A DNA stretch of 64,000 nt from Leptodactylus fallax (Eukaryota > Chordata > Amphibia > Anura > Leptodactylidae), in contig CAMRHE010000197.1 in NCBI GenBank assembly GCA_947044405.1, positions 806,001-870,000 of the forward strand, written 5' to 3'. The notes beneath the pieces were generated by a model. That model made no database searches, had not been told where the DNA came from, and saw only the letters and a program-made list of their open reading frames with translations. The position numbers and the translations under genes were made by a program. Positions 35,852 through 47,370 of the stretch are shown piece by piece. Positions within the stretch are counted from its first letter, which is position 1. Each line of letters begins with the position of its first letter.

Positions 35852-37418
35852 CAGTCATGGCCAAAAGTTTTGAGAATGACACAAATATTATATTTTCACA
35901 TGATCTGCTGCCCTCTGGTTTTTATGTGTGTTTGTCAGATGTTTTTATCACATACAGAAATATAATTGCATTCATATTATGAGTAACAGAAGCTTATATT
36001 GACAGTTAGAATGAGTTAATGCAGCAAGTCAATATTTGCAGTGTTGACCCTTCTTCTTCAGGACCTCTGCAATTCTCCCTGGCATGCTCTCAATCAACTT
36101 CTGGACCAAATCCTGACTGATAGCAGTCCATTCTTGCTGAATCAATGCTTTAATTTTGTCTGAATTTGTTGGTTTTTGTTTGTCCACCCGTCTCTTGATG
36201 ATTGACCACAAGTTCTCAATGGGATTAAGATCTGGGGAGTTTCCAGGCCATGGACCCAAAATCTCTATGTTTTGTTCCCTGAGCCATTTAGTTATCACCT
36301 TTGCTTTATGGCAAGGTGCTCCATCATGCTGGAAAAGGCATTGTTGAGCGCCAAACTGCTCTTGGACGGTTGGGAGAAGTTGCTCTTGGAGGACATTCTG
36401 GTACCATTCTTTATTCATGGCTGTGTTTTTAGGCAAGACTGTGAGAGAGCCGATTCCCTTGGCTGAGAAGCAACCCCACACATGAATGGTTTCAGGATGC
36501 TTTACAGTTGGCATGAGACAAGACTGGTGGTAGCGCTCACCTCTTCTTCTCCGAATAAGCTGTTTTCCAGATGTTCCAAACAATCGAAAAGGGGATTCAT
36601 CAGAGAAAATGACTTTACCCCAGTCCTCAGCAGTCCACTCCCTGTACCTTTTGCAGAATATCAGTCTGTCCCTGATGTTTTTTCTGGAGAGAAGTGGCTT
36701 CTTTGCTGCCCTCCTTGAGACCAGGCCTTGCTCCAAGAGTCTCCGCCTCACAGTGCGTGCAGATGCACTCACACCTGCCTGCTGCCATTCCTCAGCAAGC
36801 TCTGCACTGCTGGTAGCCCGATCCCGCAGCTGAAACACTTTTAAGAGACGGTCCTGCCACTTGCTGGTATTTCTTGGGCGCCCTGGAGCCTTTTTGGCAC
36901 CAATGGAACCTCTCTCCTTGAAGTTCTTGATGATGCGATAGATTGTTGACTGAGGTGCAATCTTTCTAGCTGCAATACTCTTCCCAGTTAGGCCATTTTT
37001 GTGCAGTGCAATGATGACTGCACGTGTTTCTTTAGAGATAACCATGGTTAACAGAAGAGAAACAATGATGGCAAGCACCAGCCTCCTTTTAAAGTGTCCA
37101 GTGGTGTCATTCTTACTTAATCATGACAGATTGATCTCCAGCCCTGTCCTCATCAACACCCACACCTGTGTTAATGGAGCAATCACTGAAACGATGTTAG
37201 GTGGTCCTTTTAAGGCAGGGCTGCAATGATGTTGAAATGTGTTTTGGGGGATAAAGTTCATTTTCTAGGCAAATATTGACTTTGCAAGTAATTGCTGTTA
37301 AGCTGATCACTCTTTATAACATTCTGGAGTATATGCAAATTGCCATTAGAAAAACTGAAGCAGTAGACTTTGTAAAAATTAATATTTGTATCATTCTCAA
37401 AACTTTTGGCCATGACTG
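35852..37418 (-). mobile_element. Tc1-like DD35E transposon, copy 3
   Basis: It is 1567 bp with the same TIRs as copies 1 and 2. TA lies at 35850-35851 and 37419-37420. It is inserted in a MITE 3 kb downstream of NDUFB6. Confidence 0.96.
36029..37045 (-). CDS. Intact DD35E Tc1 transposase, copy 3
   Basis: An open frame of 338 codons runs from the ACCATGG start at 37045 to GQHCKY and TGA. FSDESPFRLFG, FQHDGAPCHKAK and [17 protein letters not shown] are all standard, so the DDE triad and the following W are intact. Differences from the other copies are confined to a few positions: GRPRN instead of GRPRK, SKWQ instead of SKRQ, and LIQQEW instead of LILQEW. The first two changes lie in the basic linker and might weaken DNA binding. 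Of the three copies this is the best candidate for an active enzyme. No host promoter is visible; expression would depend on the element's 5' UTR. Confidence 0.93.
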   Translation of the reverse strand: MVISKETRAVIIALHKNGLTGKSIAARKIAPQSTIYRIIKNFKERGSIGAKKAPGRPRNTSKWQDRLLKVFQLRDRATSSAELAEEWQQAGVSASARTVRRRLLEQGLVSRRAAKKPLLSRKNIRDRLIFCKRYREWTAEDWGKVIFSDESPFRLFGTSGKQLIRRRRGERYHQSCLMPTVKHPETIHVWGCFSAKGIGSLTVLPKNTAMNKEWYQNVLQEQLLPTVQEQFGAQQCLFQHDGAPCHKAKVITKWLREQNIEILGPWPGNSPDLNPIENLWSIIKRRVDKQKPTNSDKIKALIQQEWTAISQDLVQKLIESMPGRIAEVLKKKGQHCKY

Positions 37419-37871
37419 TACTTTGCTCAGTGTTTGCTGCACGGGCTAGTCCATAGAAGCCTATAGGACAAAGAAAACAATGGACGCCACAGAGATATAA
37501 TCTGTGTGATATCCATATTTCCGGAACAATTACCTAGCCACCAACAAGTTTCTTTGTGTGTTTGTTTTTTTTTTGTTTTGTTTTTTGCGGATCTGCAAAT
37601 ATGGATGACACACTATTGCAATACTGACCGTTTTTGCGAACATACGGCACTGATGACACACAGATTGCAAAAACTGAACACTGAGCCGTATTTTGTGGAA
37701 TGCAAATTGCACACTGTCATGTTCATGATGCCGGGGGTCAAGACAGTTCTGCCTTAGGGGGCATTTAAGCCTCTCTCTCTTTATGGTTTGTTATACTTAA
37801 GCATACTCATCACAATCATTTGAGGTGTTCAAGTTGGAGTCAGTGTTTTGGCTAACTCCACCACCCCAATT

Positions 37872-38130
37872 GGCAGATACAGACTAAGGCTAAGGCCTCA
37901 CGTAGCAGGCTGCAGGAAAAAGCGCTGTGGGAATAACCACGGCTGAATTGCATCACTGTTTTCCCACAGCGCTTTTCACAGAATGTCCGCAGAGTTTCTG
38001 CTTCAATTATTTCTATAGGGAAACCACCAACGTTTCCATAGGTATTATTGACATACTGCGATTTCCAAAAACGCGACTGTTTTGGAAATCACAGCATTTC
38101 CGCTGCAGGTATTTTTCTGTAATGTGTAGG
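37872..38130. repeat. GGCCTCACGTAGC-type MITE fragment
   Basis: It begins CTAAGGCTAAGGCCTCACGT and holds inverted blocks AAAAAGCGCTGTGGGAAT / TTTTCCCACAGCGCTTTT and AAACGCGACTG. It resembles the MITE at 18578-18948, but no matching right end was found. Confidence 0.5.
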
Positions 38131-38629
38131 TGGGATTTGGTGTGCAGTGCATGCACAGTGAAGTGAACTATACTGACAGTGTGCATGCTCTAGTGTCTCT
38201 CAGCAGGCTTGTCTCAGTGGACCTCAGGTGTCTGCAGACACCAGTAAAAGGTATCAGTATGCTACAGGTGTTTGGAACCTTAAACCCCATTTGCTTAAGG
38301 GTATGCTGGTGGCTTAGTGGTCCCAAACGAGCTGACAGGTTCCCTTTAATACAGTCTGCAACAAAAGGGAATGATGGACAGGATATGATAAGCATACCTT
38401 GAAAACTATGCTGTACAATGTGGCAGCTGTAGTAATATACTGTTAATGCCGTAATGCAATTACACTGTGTGAAACACACAGTACCTTATGGCTACATAAC
38501 GTTGAAGATTATACACAAATTTTTCATACAGAAAATCAGCAGCATCAGGCCATATTCACACAACCATTGTAAAAAAAAAAAAAAATAAATAAATGAAATG
38601 CGCCAGTTCTATTACCCTGCTGTTTTATG

Positions 38630-39165
38630 TCGCCCCCCTCCAGTCCACCTTAAACTGTGCTGCTCGCTTAATACACCTCTTCCCTCGTTCTTCATCAGCA
38701 GCTCTCCTCTGCCAATCCCTTCACTGGCTACCTGTTGCCCAGCGAATAGAGTTCAAATTGCTAACTAACGCTGACATACAAAGCCATCCACAACCTGTCC
38801 CCTCCATATATCTCTGACCTAATCTCCCGCTACCTGCCCACACACAACCGCCGATCCTCCAAAGATCTCCTACTCCGCTCTTATCTGCTCTTCACACAAC
38901 CGTCTCCAAGACTTCTCCTGTGCATCCCCCATACTGTGGAACCCTCCCCCCAGCCTGTCCCCTCACCTTCTGTCTCTATACCTCTTCCCTCATAGATTGT
39001 AAGCCATTATGGGCAGGGCCCTCTATCCCACTGTGCCAGTTGATCACTGTTAGTATTATATTTGTTTTGTATATTTTGTGTACCGTATGTAAACCCTCAA
39101 ATGTAAAGCACCAAGGAATTAATGATGCTATATAAATAAACAATAATAAAAACAATAATCATAAT
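38630..39165 (+). mobile_element. L2 LINE 3' fragment
   Basis: It starts in the RT thumb region (CCAGTCCACCTTAAACTGTG, coding LQSTLNCAARLIHL) and runs through GATTGTAAGCCATTATGGGC to the TATAAATAAACAATAATAA tail. About 80 percent or more of it matches the 3' end of the L2 at 12218-13784 by eye. It is 5' truncated and contains deletions. Confidence 0.85.
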
Positions 39166-39212
39166 GTGTTGGAAGAATAAAAGGACTTTTTTAAAGGACT
39201 GGTGAGTGTTGC

Positions 39213-39700
39213 TTCTGTCCTTCACCTCCTGACCAAAAGTCAAATAGTACTTCCTTCCAACTCTTGTCCTGTGCCCAAACACCAGTTTACGACCACATAT
39301 GGGGTATTTATGTACTCGGGAGAAATTGCATACAAATTGTGGGTTGCTTTTTCTCCTTTAATCTCTTGTGAAAATGAAAAAATTGGGGTTAAAAGTTTTA
39401 TTTTCAGTGGTAGTAGATTCTATGATACACCTGTGGGATCAAAATGCTCACTATAACCATTGATAAGTTCCTTGAGGGTTCTAGTTTCCAAAACTGGGTC
39501 ACTTTTTGGGAGTGTCTTTTGTACTGGTACTTTAGCAGCTCTGCCCTTCAAAAGCACAGTGGCACTTCTTCCATTTTGCACCCTGCCATGTGCCCAAGCA
39601 GCAGTTTATATTCACGTGTAATATTTCTGTACTCCAGAGAAATTTCTTAATAAATTGTGGAATGCATTTTCTCCTTTAACCCTTGTAAATGTGTACATTT
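39213..39700 (+). repeat. Two units of a ~320-bp dispersed tandem repeat
   Basis: CAGTTTACGACCACATATGG at about 39283 and CAGTTTATATTCACGTGTAA at about 39602 are equivalent positions in two successive units. Each is followed by an AGAAAT[T]GC..TTTTCTCCTTTAA block. Related units are at 55430-56350. Confidence 0.55.
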
Positions 39701-39726
39701 TAGGGCTAATTGGAAAATTGCCATTA

Positions 39727-40105
39727 GGGGGAGTTCACACTACCGTTACTAATATCCGCTGCTGTCTAACGTCATAGGATGACAGCAATGAACATGAGCT
39801 GTCACAGACTGATTCTGTGTCTGTTCCCATTGACACGAATGTAAATAACATCAAGGAAGCTATCTTCCATCATGTTTGTTTTCTTTTGTAAGGGAAAATA
39901 AAGTCCTGCATGTATGACTATATCTTCCATTACAAAAGTAAACAAACATGAAAAGCTAGCGTCTATCATGTTGTTTACATTAGTGTCAATGGGAACGGAC
40001 ACAGAATCAGTCTGTGACTGTTCTCGGTGAGAGCTAATGTATGTTGCTGTCATCCTATGACTGAAGATATCAATTGACATTAGTAACGGTAGTGTGAACT
40101 CCCCC
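39727..40105. mobile_element. Foldback Harbinger-like MITE (379 bp)
   Basis: The termini GGGGGAGTTCACACTACCGT and ACGGTAGTGTGAACTCCCCC are perfectly inverted and flanked by TTA (39724-39726, 40106-40108). Inverted pairing continues almost across the whole element (GTCATAGGATGACAGCAA with its complement; CAGACTGATTCTGTGTC with its complement). It is non-coding. Confidence 0.85.
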
Positions 40106-40924
40106 TTAGAAATGCAAGCCTTGTACAATCCTAATAAAAAATAAATGAATAAATATAATGGCAACATAAAGCAGAGAGATGGTAATGACAACAAGAGGTG
40201 CACGGAGGCAAATGGATGGATTGCCCGATTGGTGTGTGGTGGTAGTGATCCACGATTTGCACTGCAAGTCAAATTGGATATCACATATCATTCTAATCTT
40301 CATTTTGAGTACACTAATAGCTCGACGTCACACTGATAAGTGTCCCATGAACAGTTTTCCAAAAGGACAACACTAGGCCTCATGTTTCTCATGGTACTGT
40401 GAGCAGCCCGCGTGACCTAAACATGCTACCATGGCCTTCAGCATTACCAGACATGTCTTCCATCAAGTAAATTAGTCAGCAATGGCAAAGGGAGCTGCCA
40501 ACAGCTAATCTTGATGATTTGTGTCCCGAGTGCATTCAGTATAGCCAGGGCCAGTTTTACACAAACTGTGTCCCTGGGCAAAATTAAAAAGTGGGGCCCC
40601 AAATGCTGATATAACAACAATGCCATCATATTCAGTGAATTCAGAAAGCAGCTACAACATTTCCAGTGGAAGCCCTGTTAATAATGTCCCCATAACAGTA
40701 ATAACAACCCCTCTTATGCCCACACACAATTCAGGTACACCTTTGTACTGCCTAAAAGATTTTTGCACACTCTCATCAGTTATTATAGTGCCTCCATATA
40801 AATAATAGTCCCTGCTTTTATATAGTCCCCCCCCATAAATAATATTGCTCCCTTATAAATAGTCCCCCCTTATTAATAATTGCCCTCTCATAATAAATAA
40901 TTCCCTTTATAAATAATAGTCCCT

Positions 40925-41185
40925 ATTATTGGTATTACACTAGCTCCACACTAGTGTTTGTCCCGTCGTCGTTCGGGTCCACATGGGGACTGGAAAGATG
41001 GAGAGCCTGTCCGCTAACCACAGACCCCATAGACTATAATGGGGTCCATCGGGTTCTATTCTGAGACCGGCGGCGAGAAATGTCCTCCGTGCAAGACCTT
41101 TCTCTACGTCGATTTTAGACAGAATCTGCGGCAGAGTCTCCTATGTAGACTCCAATGCAGATGTGAACCTAGTCTTAAGCATCTT
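40925..41185. repeat. MITE of the 'first-letter-of-gradient' TTCACACTAG family
   Basis: The left part CTCCACACTAGTGTTTGTC and right part GACTCCAATGCAGATGTGAACCTAG enclose CCATAGACTATAATGGGGTC. The same central phrase occurs in similar units at 57024-57192 and 60763-60990, and the tail TAGATGTGAACCTAG-like phrase recurs at about 52255-52285. It is a non-coding dispersed family; termini are only approximate. Confidence 0.55.
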
Positions 41186-41427
41186 AAAAATAATAGCCCT
41201 CTTAACAATAATAATCTTCCTTATAAATAGCCCCTTTAACAATTCCCCCCTTATAATAACCGCCTCGTATATATAATTTTCCCTTTATTATAGGTCTCTT
41301 ATAAATAATGGCCCACCTTTATAAGTTTCCCACTTATAATAGCCCTCCTTATATATAATAATTTCCCCTTATAACAGCCCCCATATATTTAAGTTTCCTC
41401 CCTTATAAATAATAGCCCACTGATATA

Positions 41428-41801
41428 CAGGTGCATCTCAATAAATTAGAATATCTTTGAAACGTTCATTCATTTCAGTAATTCAGTAATACAATTCATA
41501 ATCAGTGTCTTCCATGATTGTGTGTCCTACTGAACCATTGAGGGACCATTTAAAGGCTTAGGAAACCTTGGCAGGTGACACACTGAATTTACAATACTGA
41601 ACTGAATTTACAATATTCTAATTTTCTTAGATTTGGGTTTTCATTAGCTGTAATCCATAATCAACATTTACAGAAATAAAACACTTGAAATAGATCACTC
41701 TGTGTGTAAAGAATCTAGAAAATATAGGAGGTCACTTTTTTAATTTAATTACTGAAATAAATAAACGTTTAAAGTTATTCTAATTTATTGAGATTCACCT
41801 G
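41428..41801. mobile_element. Non-autonomous Tc1/mariner element (374 bp)
   Basis: CAGGTGCATCTCAATAAATT at the left is mirrored by AATTTATTGAGATTCACCTG at the right, with TA at 41426-41427 and 41802-41803. It retains family motifs (AGAGTGATCTATTTCAAGTG in reverse, GCTAATGAAAACCCAAA in reverse) but no transposase. Confidence 0.88.
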
Positions 41802-42271
41802 TATGTCTTCCCCATTATAATTGCCCCCTTATAAATAATAGTTCCTCCCTTATAATAGCCCCCTTATAAATAATAACCCATTCCTTATTTATAGTAGTTT
41901 CAACCTTATAATAGCCTCCCTTATTTATAACAGTTCTCACCTTATAAGGGGGGATTTATAATATATAAGAAGACTATTACAAAGTGAAGCAAATATGTAC
42001 AATAGCCCCCCCCCTTATATACAGTATAATAGTTAATTTCTTATAATAATCCCTTATAAATAAGTTTCCCCTTACATATAACAGTTCTCCCTTATACATA
42101 ATAGTTCACCCTTACAATAGTCTCCCTATTGTAGCTTGCCCTCTTACCAGATCCCCTTTCCCTTTCCAGAAAACAATAAATTTTGTACTCACCTTACTGC
42201 ACTCCCACAATGAATGGAGCAGCCAAAGTCTCTCCCTGTAGGACTGGCACAAGTAACATGATGCAGTGTAA

Positions 42272-43637
42272 GAAGGCTAATGGATGTTTAGAAAATCCTT
42301 GAAAACTCTTGTGCAAGTATGTTATCACAGCTGAAAACAGTTTTGCTGGTTAGAGAAGCTATAAAACTAACCTTTCCTTTGAGCTAGTTGAGAATCTGTA
42401 GCATTACATTTGTTGGTTCGATTAAACTCGGAAAATGGCCAGAAAAAGAGAACTTTCATGTGAAACTCGACAGTCTATTGTTGTTCTTAGAAATGAAGGC
42501 TATTCCATGCGAGAAATTGCCAAGAAACTGAAGATTTCCTACAACGGTGTGTACTACTCCCTTCAGAGGACAGCACAAACAGGCTCTAACCAGAGTAGAA
42601 AGAGAAGTGGGAGGTCCCGCTGCACAACTGAGCAACAAGACAAGTACATTAGCGTCTCTAGTTTGAGAAATTGACACCTCACAGGTCCTCAACTGGCAGC
42701 TTCATTAAATAGTACCCGCAAAACGCCAGTGTCAACATCTACAGTGAGGCGACTCAAGGATGCTGGCCTTCAGGGCAGAGTGGCCAAGAAAAAGCCATAT
42801 CTGAGACTGGCTAATAAAAGGAAAAGATTAATATGGACAAAAGAACACAGACATTGGACAGAGGAAGATTGGAAAAAAGTGTTATGGACAGACGAATCGA
42901 AGTTTGAGGTGTTTGGATCACACAGAAGAACATTTGTGAGACGCAGAACAACTGAGAAGATGCTGGAAGAGTGCCTGACGCCATCTATCAAGCATGGTGG
43001 AGGTAATGTGATGGTCTGGGGTTACTTTGGTGCTGGTAAAGTGGGAGATTTGTACAAGGTAAAAGGGATTTTGAATAAGGAAGGCTATCACTCCATTGTG
43101 CAACGCCATGCCATACCCTGTGGACAGCGCTTGATTGGAGCCAATTTCATCCTACAACAGGACAATGACCCAAAGCACACCTCCAAATTATGCAAGAACT
43201 ATTTAGGGAAGAAGCAGGCAGCTGGTATTCTATCTGTAATGGAGTGGCCAGTGCAGTCACCAGATCTCAACCCCATTGAGCTGTTGTGGGAGCAGCTTGA
43301 CCGTATGGTACGCAAAAAGTGCCCATCAAGCCAATCCAACTTGTGGGAGGGGCTTCTGGAAGCATGGGGTGAAATTTCTCCAGATTACCTCAGCAAATTA
43401 ACAGCTAGAATGCCAAAGGTCTGCAATGCTGTAATTGCTGCAAATGGAGCATTCTTTGACGAAAGCAAAGTTTGAAGGAGAAAATTATTATTTCAAATAA
43501 AAATTATTATTTCTAACCTTGTCAATGTCTTGACTATATTTTCTATTCATTTTGCAACTCATTTGATAAATAAAAGTGTGAGTTTTCATGGAAGACACAA
43601 AATTGTCTGGGTGACCCCAAACTTTTGAACGGTAGTG
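42272..43637 (+). mobile_element. Tc1-like DD38E transposon F, left end missing
   Basis: The right end ..CCCCAAACTTTTGAACGGTAGTG at 43637 followed by TA is a known Tc1 terminus type. The corresponding left terminus is absent, and similarity seems to begin near 42272. The transposase is nearly complete. Confidence 0.85.
42435..43475 (+). pseudogene. DD38E Tc1 transposase F, single TGA
   Basis: It starts MARKRELSCETRQSIVVLRN. A TGA at 42672-42674, probably from CGA, interrupts SLRN-HLTGPQLAASLN. The frame then runs open to FFDESKV at 43475. Total length is 346 codons. [25 protein letters not shown] and [11 protein letters not shown] keep the full catalytic triad, with 38 residues between the last two members. 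It is related to, but clearly a different family from, transposase E. With one nonsense codon and a missing left TIR it can neither move nor make a full enzyme. Confidence 0.92.
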
Positions 43638-43639
43638 TA

Positions 43640-45019
43640 TGTGGATATATATATTTTTATATACATTTGTAATTTATTGTATATATATTTTTGTATTAAT
43701 TTTTCAGATATTTTTATATGCATTCAATAATGGAACAATATTCCTTTTTTAGATTACTCTCTGTTTCATTTTATTCCCATAATGTATGGTAAGGAGGAGA
43801 CACATCTTCAACCCACGAAGGGTGAATGCCAGAAGCTAGCAATTGTTGTGGATTAAGTAGTAACTTTACTTCTTATGTCTACTGTAGAGATGGGCAAACC
43901 GATTTGTCATATTATGTCTATGTATGTTTACTATTATCCTTTTCAGCAAGCTAGTTAGGTTTGAGCTCATACCTCTGATGAGACAGGTAGCATGTAGTTA
44001 CTGAGAAGAAACGCAGTGTCAGATTACACTGACACTAGCTAGCTCCTCTATGGAGTGAGTTAGTTTTTCTTCAGGCTTCCTCCCTTGTAATTTATGGAGT
44101 GATATATTTGCATATTAGGCGTTCCCCCCTGCTTATTTACTCGAGTTCTTATATGGCTCTTTAGACTTGTGTGGGATAGGTGTTGCTGATTATTATAGTC
44201 ACCTTACCACCTGTGAGGTGTACATGTCATGTTTGTCTGGATAGCTATATGATTTGGGTCTTGGTATTTCATCTTATTTACTAAGATCCCTATCTAGAGC
44301 AAAGTGATTTATTAAACTTGAAGTAATAATTGGCCATATCGACTAATAGTGAGCTATATGCTCTTGCCTTGTTCTAAATGTGTTTGAATATACCATAAAC
44401 ACTGTTTACCCTGGCATTTTAGAGAGGGTCCTTGCATTTTTGAGTACTTTATAAGTTATATGTGATTGGTGCCTATACACACACATTTATTTATTCATAT
44501 TTGTTGTAATAGCTTCATTGCTATTTTTTTATGGATTATCATTAAAAGCTATATTTTAGAGTACTTTATTTCTTGTTTTCTATTTTTTGGTACACCTACT
44601 ATTTATCCTTTAGATCTTTTGTCTGCTATTAGTAGATAGACTTAGGCCTCATGCACACGACAATACTTTTTAAATCATAATTGCAAATCAAAGTACAAAG
44701 TACAGACACAATTTCTTTGCGCCTATACACACAGCCATAGTCTTTGCAGCTGCGTGTCCAGCGCGTAGTGAAGAACAGCAAAATATGGAGCAGCTGCTAT
44801 ACCTGTCCTTATATTTGGCTCAGTCCATTAATTTCAATGTATTAAATTTCAGTGAAAATCATGGATGACACACAAATACCAATAAATGTGTAATCCATGT
44901 CATTTTTTCTGACCCATGTAGACTTACACAATTTGAACAAAATGTTTACCAAGAACCTCATTTTCATATATTTTTATATAAAGTAGGTACACACGACAAA
45001 ATTGTTGGTACGTTTCCTG
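43640..45019. other. AT-rich intergenic stretch with a MITE-like fragment
   Basis: There are microsatellite-like TATATA runs near 43642-43690. A MITE-like unit at about 44646-44960 (GCCTCATGCACACGACAATA) shares its edge with 35731. No gene was seen. Confidence 0.4.
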
Positions 45020-46499
45020 TTGGTGGTTTTAACAGCAAATTGCCCCGAATCTGTAAGGGCCATCATGATGATCTTTAAAATAAATCCAAACTCATCTTCA
45101 TAGCCCTAATGGATCCTGAGATATGGGGCTCTAAAGTGTCCTCCCCCTCTCCTGCTTCGGGAAGAGGGGGGGTAGCATGGACTTTTGATCTCTGATTGTT
45201 AAATAGAGGGATAATGTAATACCCCTCTGAGCCTAATCATAGGGGTATTATGTAATACCCCACTGAACATAACCAAGAAGTTATTGACGCTGTGACCGAG
45301 ACATTTACCATTGTCCTGATCGCAGCGCCAGAAGAGTTGCACTAACCACTTATACAACACATACATACACAAAGTTATCAATAAAGTTTACATTTGACCC
45401 TGTCCCTATCCTGTCCATACCTAAAAATACTCTATAAAGTAATGCTAAAATAATAGCAATAAAAATTATTACTAGAGATGAACTTATAAAACATTTCTGA
45501 CAGGCGGCAAAGTTCCATCAGTCAGATAACACATTTTCACCCATTGAATGTCACCATATAAAATCCCAGTTTTTGGCAGCTTACAGATGGGTATAATAGC
45601 GGTTGTTTTTTTTTTTTTTTTTTGTTTTGCATCCACAGTACAAATGAAACCCCTGGACTTCCAGTAGGTCATCAGATCTAGAATTATAACATCAATAATG
45701 ATGAACCGCAGGAACTTCAGAGGTTGCATCCATAATATATGAGCAATAAAGCAGCCATGTTACACCAGTCTGAAACTGGCCATAGTTATTACATTAGTTA
45801 CAGTGCCTTGCATTTCAGGTTTCAAACATAAGGATATAAGATTTAAATTTTTGGGTGAAGAATCAACAACAAGTGGGACACAATAGTGAAGTGGAACAAA
45901 ATTTATTGGATATTTTAAACTTTTGTAAAAAATAAAAACTGAAAAGTGGGGCATGCCAAATTATTCGGCCCCTTTAAGTTAATACTTTGTAGCGCCACCT
46001 TTTGCTGCGATTACAGCTGCAAGTCGCTTGGGGTATGTCTCTATCAGTTTTGTAATATAATGTTGTACCGTGTTAGCCATTGAAAGTAGTGGAAGAGTGA
46101 AGAAATCAGGCGATACCTTTTAGAGGCTAACTGAGTATATTTATAAGTAAGCTTTCAGGAGTACTCGCTCCCTTCATCAGACATGGTGTGATACAAGAAC
46201 TGAAAATTAACAGATTTTTATACACATGGTTTTCAAAGCATTTTAGAGTCCTTAAAAAAAAATTGCAATCTAAGTAGAGAAGTTATTTACAACAGGTCAA
46301 AAAAACAGTCTGGAAACTTGTGGTGCGTGACGGAGGGACCAGTAATTCTTGCTGTTATCTGTTTGCTATCAGGAGGTGATTTGTGTCCCTCACAGGTCAC
46401 ACATAGTGTGATTTGAAGCTGGCATGAATATTGAGTTCAGTTCATGGTTCAAACATAGTGTGACATGAAGCTGGCATGAATATTGAGTTCAGTTCATGG

Positions 46500-47370
46500 T
46501 TCAAACATAGTGTGACATGAAGCTGGCATGAATATTAAGTCCAAATTGCAGAGTTTGAAATTTTTGCATAAATTTGTACTCCATTTCTTTTCTTTTCTCC
46601 TGTGTCTTAAAATGTCCCATTAAAACCACAACCCGCAAATCTCAATAGAGTGGTTTTCTCCGGAGAAATGTGCGGCCACTGGGAGATCGGTTCTGCTGTT
46701 ATTAATGGTGGATCTGTGTGAGTTCATTCGTTGACTGAGTCTCTGCCCTGTTTCCCCCACATAGAGGCCTGTGGTGGGACATTGCACACACATTATGAGG
46801 TACACCACATTGGAAGACCTGCAGGAAAATGTCCCCCTAATTCTGTGCACCTGTTGTGACTGTGGGATAGGTACACTGTCAGCGGTGTGGATGTGCTTGC
46901 AGGTCATGCACCTTTTATGTAGGCAAGGTGAGGTGCCATTTTCAGTTGGGGCCTTCAGGGCACTCCGGACGATAATGCGCCTCAGGTTTGGTGGTTGTCG
47001 AAAGGAGAGGAGAGGGGGGACTGGAAATATGTCCTTGAGTCTGTTGTCCTTATGTAGTACAGGTTGGAGCTCCTTGGCAATCCTTCGTAGGATCTCCAGC
47101 TGTGGGTTGTAGGTGACAACTAGGGGCACTCGGGCTTCTTTCTGGGTCTCTCTATATGTGAGCAGACTGTCTCTGTTAATGGCTGCTGCTTTCTTTAATT
47201 GGTTGTCTGTCACTTTTGGTTTGTATCCCAATCTGAGAAATTTCATCCTCAGATCCAGGAGGTGCTTGTCCAGGTCTGTTTTGTCGGAGCAAATACGATT
47301 GTATCGTATAGCCTGGCTGTAGATTATAGATTGTCTTGTGTGTTTGGGGTGGAAGCTGTCGTTTCTCGTC
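46500..47370 (-). pseudogene. Penelope-like ORF, linker and GIY-YIG nuclease (minus copy)
   Basis: Downstream of the lost RT the frame reads IYSQAIRYNRICSDKTDLDK, LRMKFLRLGYKPKVTDNQLK and NLRRIIVRSALKAPTE. It then has the zinc-finger-like C..RCMTCKHI motif and the GIY-YIG endonuclease VVYLIMCVQCPTTGLYVGET then GQRLSQRMNSHRSTI. A one-base loss near 46648 (SGENHSIE/ICG instead of EDLRVV) shifts the final 50 codons. A 52-bp unit is triplicated at 46415-46530 in the 3' UTR. Penelope-like proteins join RT to a GIY-YIG nuclease used for insertion; only the nuclease half survives. Confidence 0.85.

Larger units (their letters stand above)
35727..37725. mobile_element. CATGCACACGACCG-type MITE, split by DD35E copy 3
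   Basis: Left TTCATGCACATGACCGTGTG (35731) and right CACACTGTCATGTTCATGA (37711-37730) are imperfect inverted ends. The interior carries CCATAGAAGCCTATAGGAC and CAATGGACGCCACAG motifs. A similar half-copy (TCATGCACACGACAATAC) is at 44648. It is non-coding. Confidence 0.5.
40780..42150. repeat. Degenerate AT-rich minisatellite with two MITE insertions
   Basis: Irregular repeats of CCCTTATAAATAATAG-type units of about 16-22 bp recur dozens of times. They are interrupted by MITEs at about 40925-41185 and 41428-41801 and continue after each. The stretch 40109-40779 before it contains no recognised feature. Confidence 0.8.

Noticed and set aside
46153..46180. Definite hammerhead ribozyme
   Set aside because: Only the CTGATGA and GAAA boxes with a stem II are convincing; stem III and the cleavage site could not be shown, so it is kept as a candidate only.
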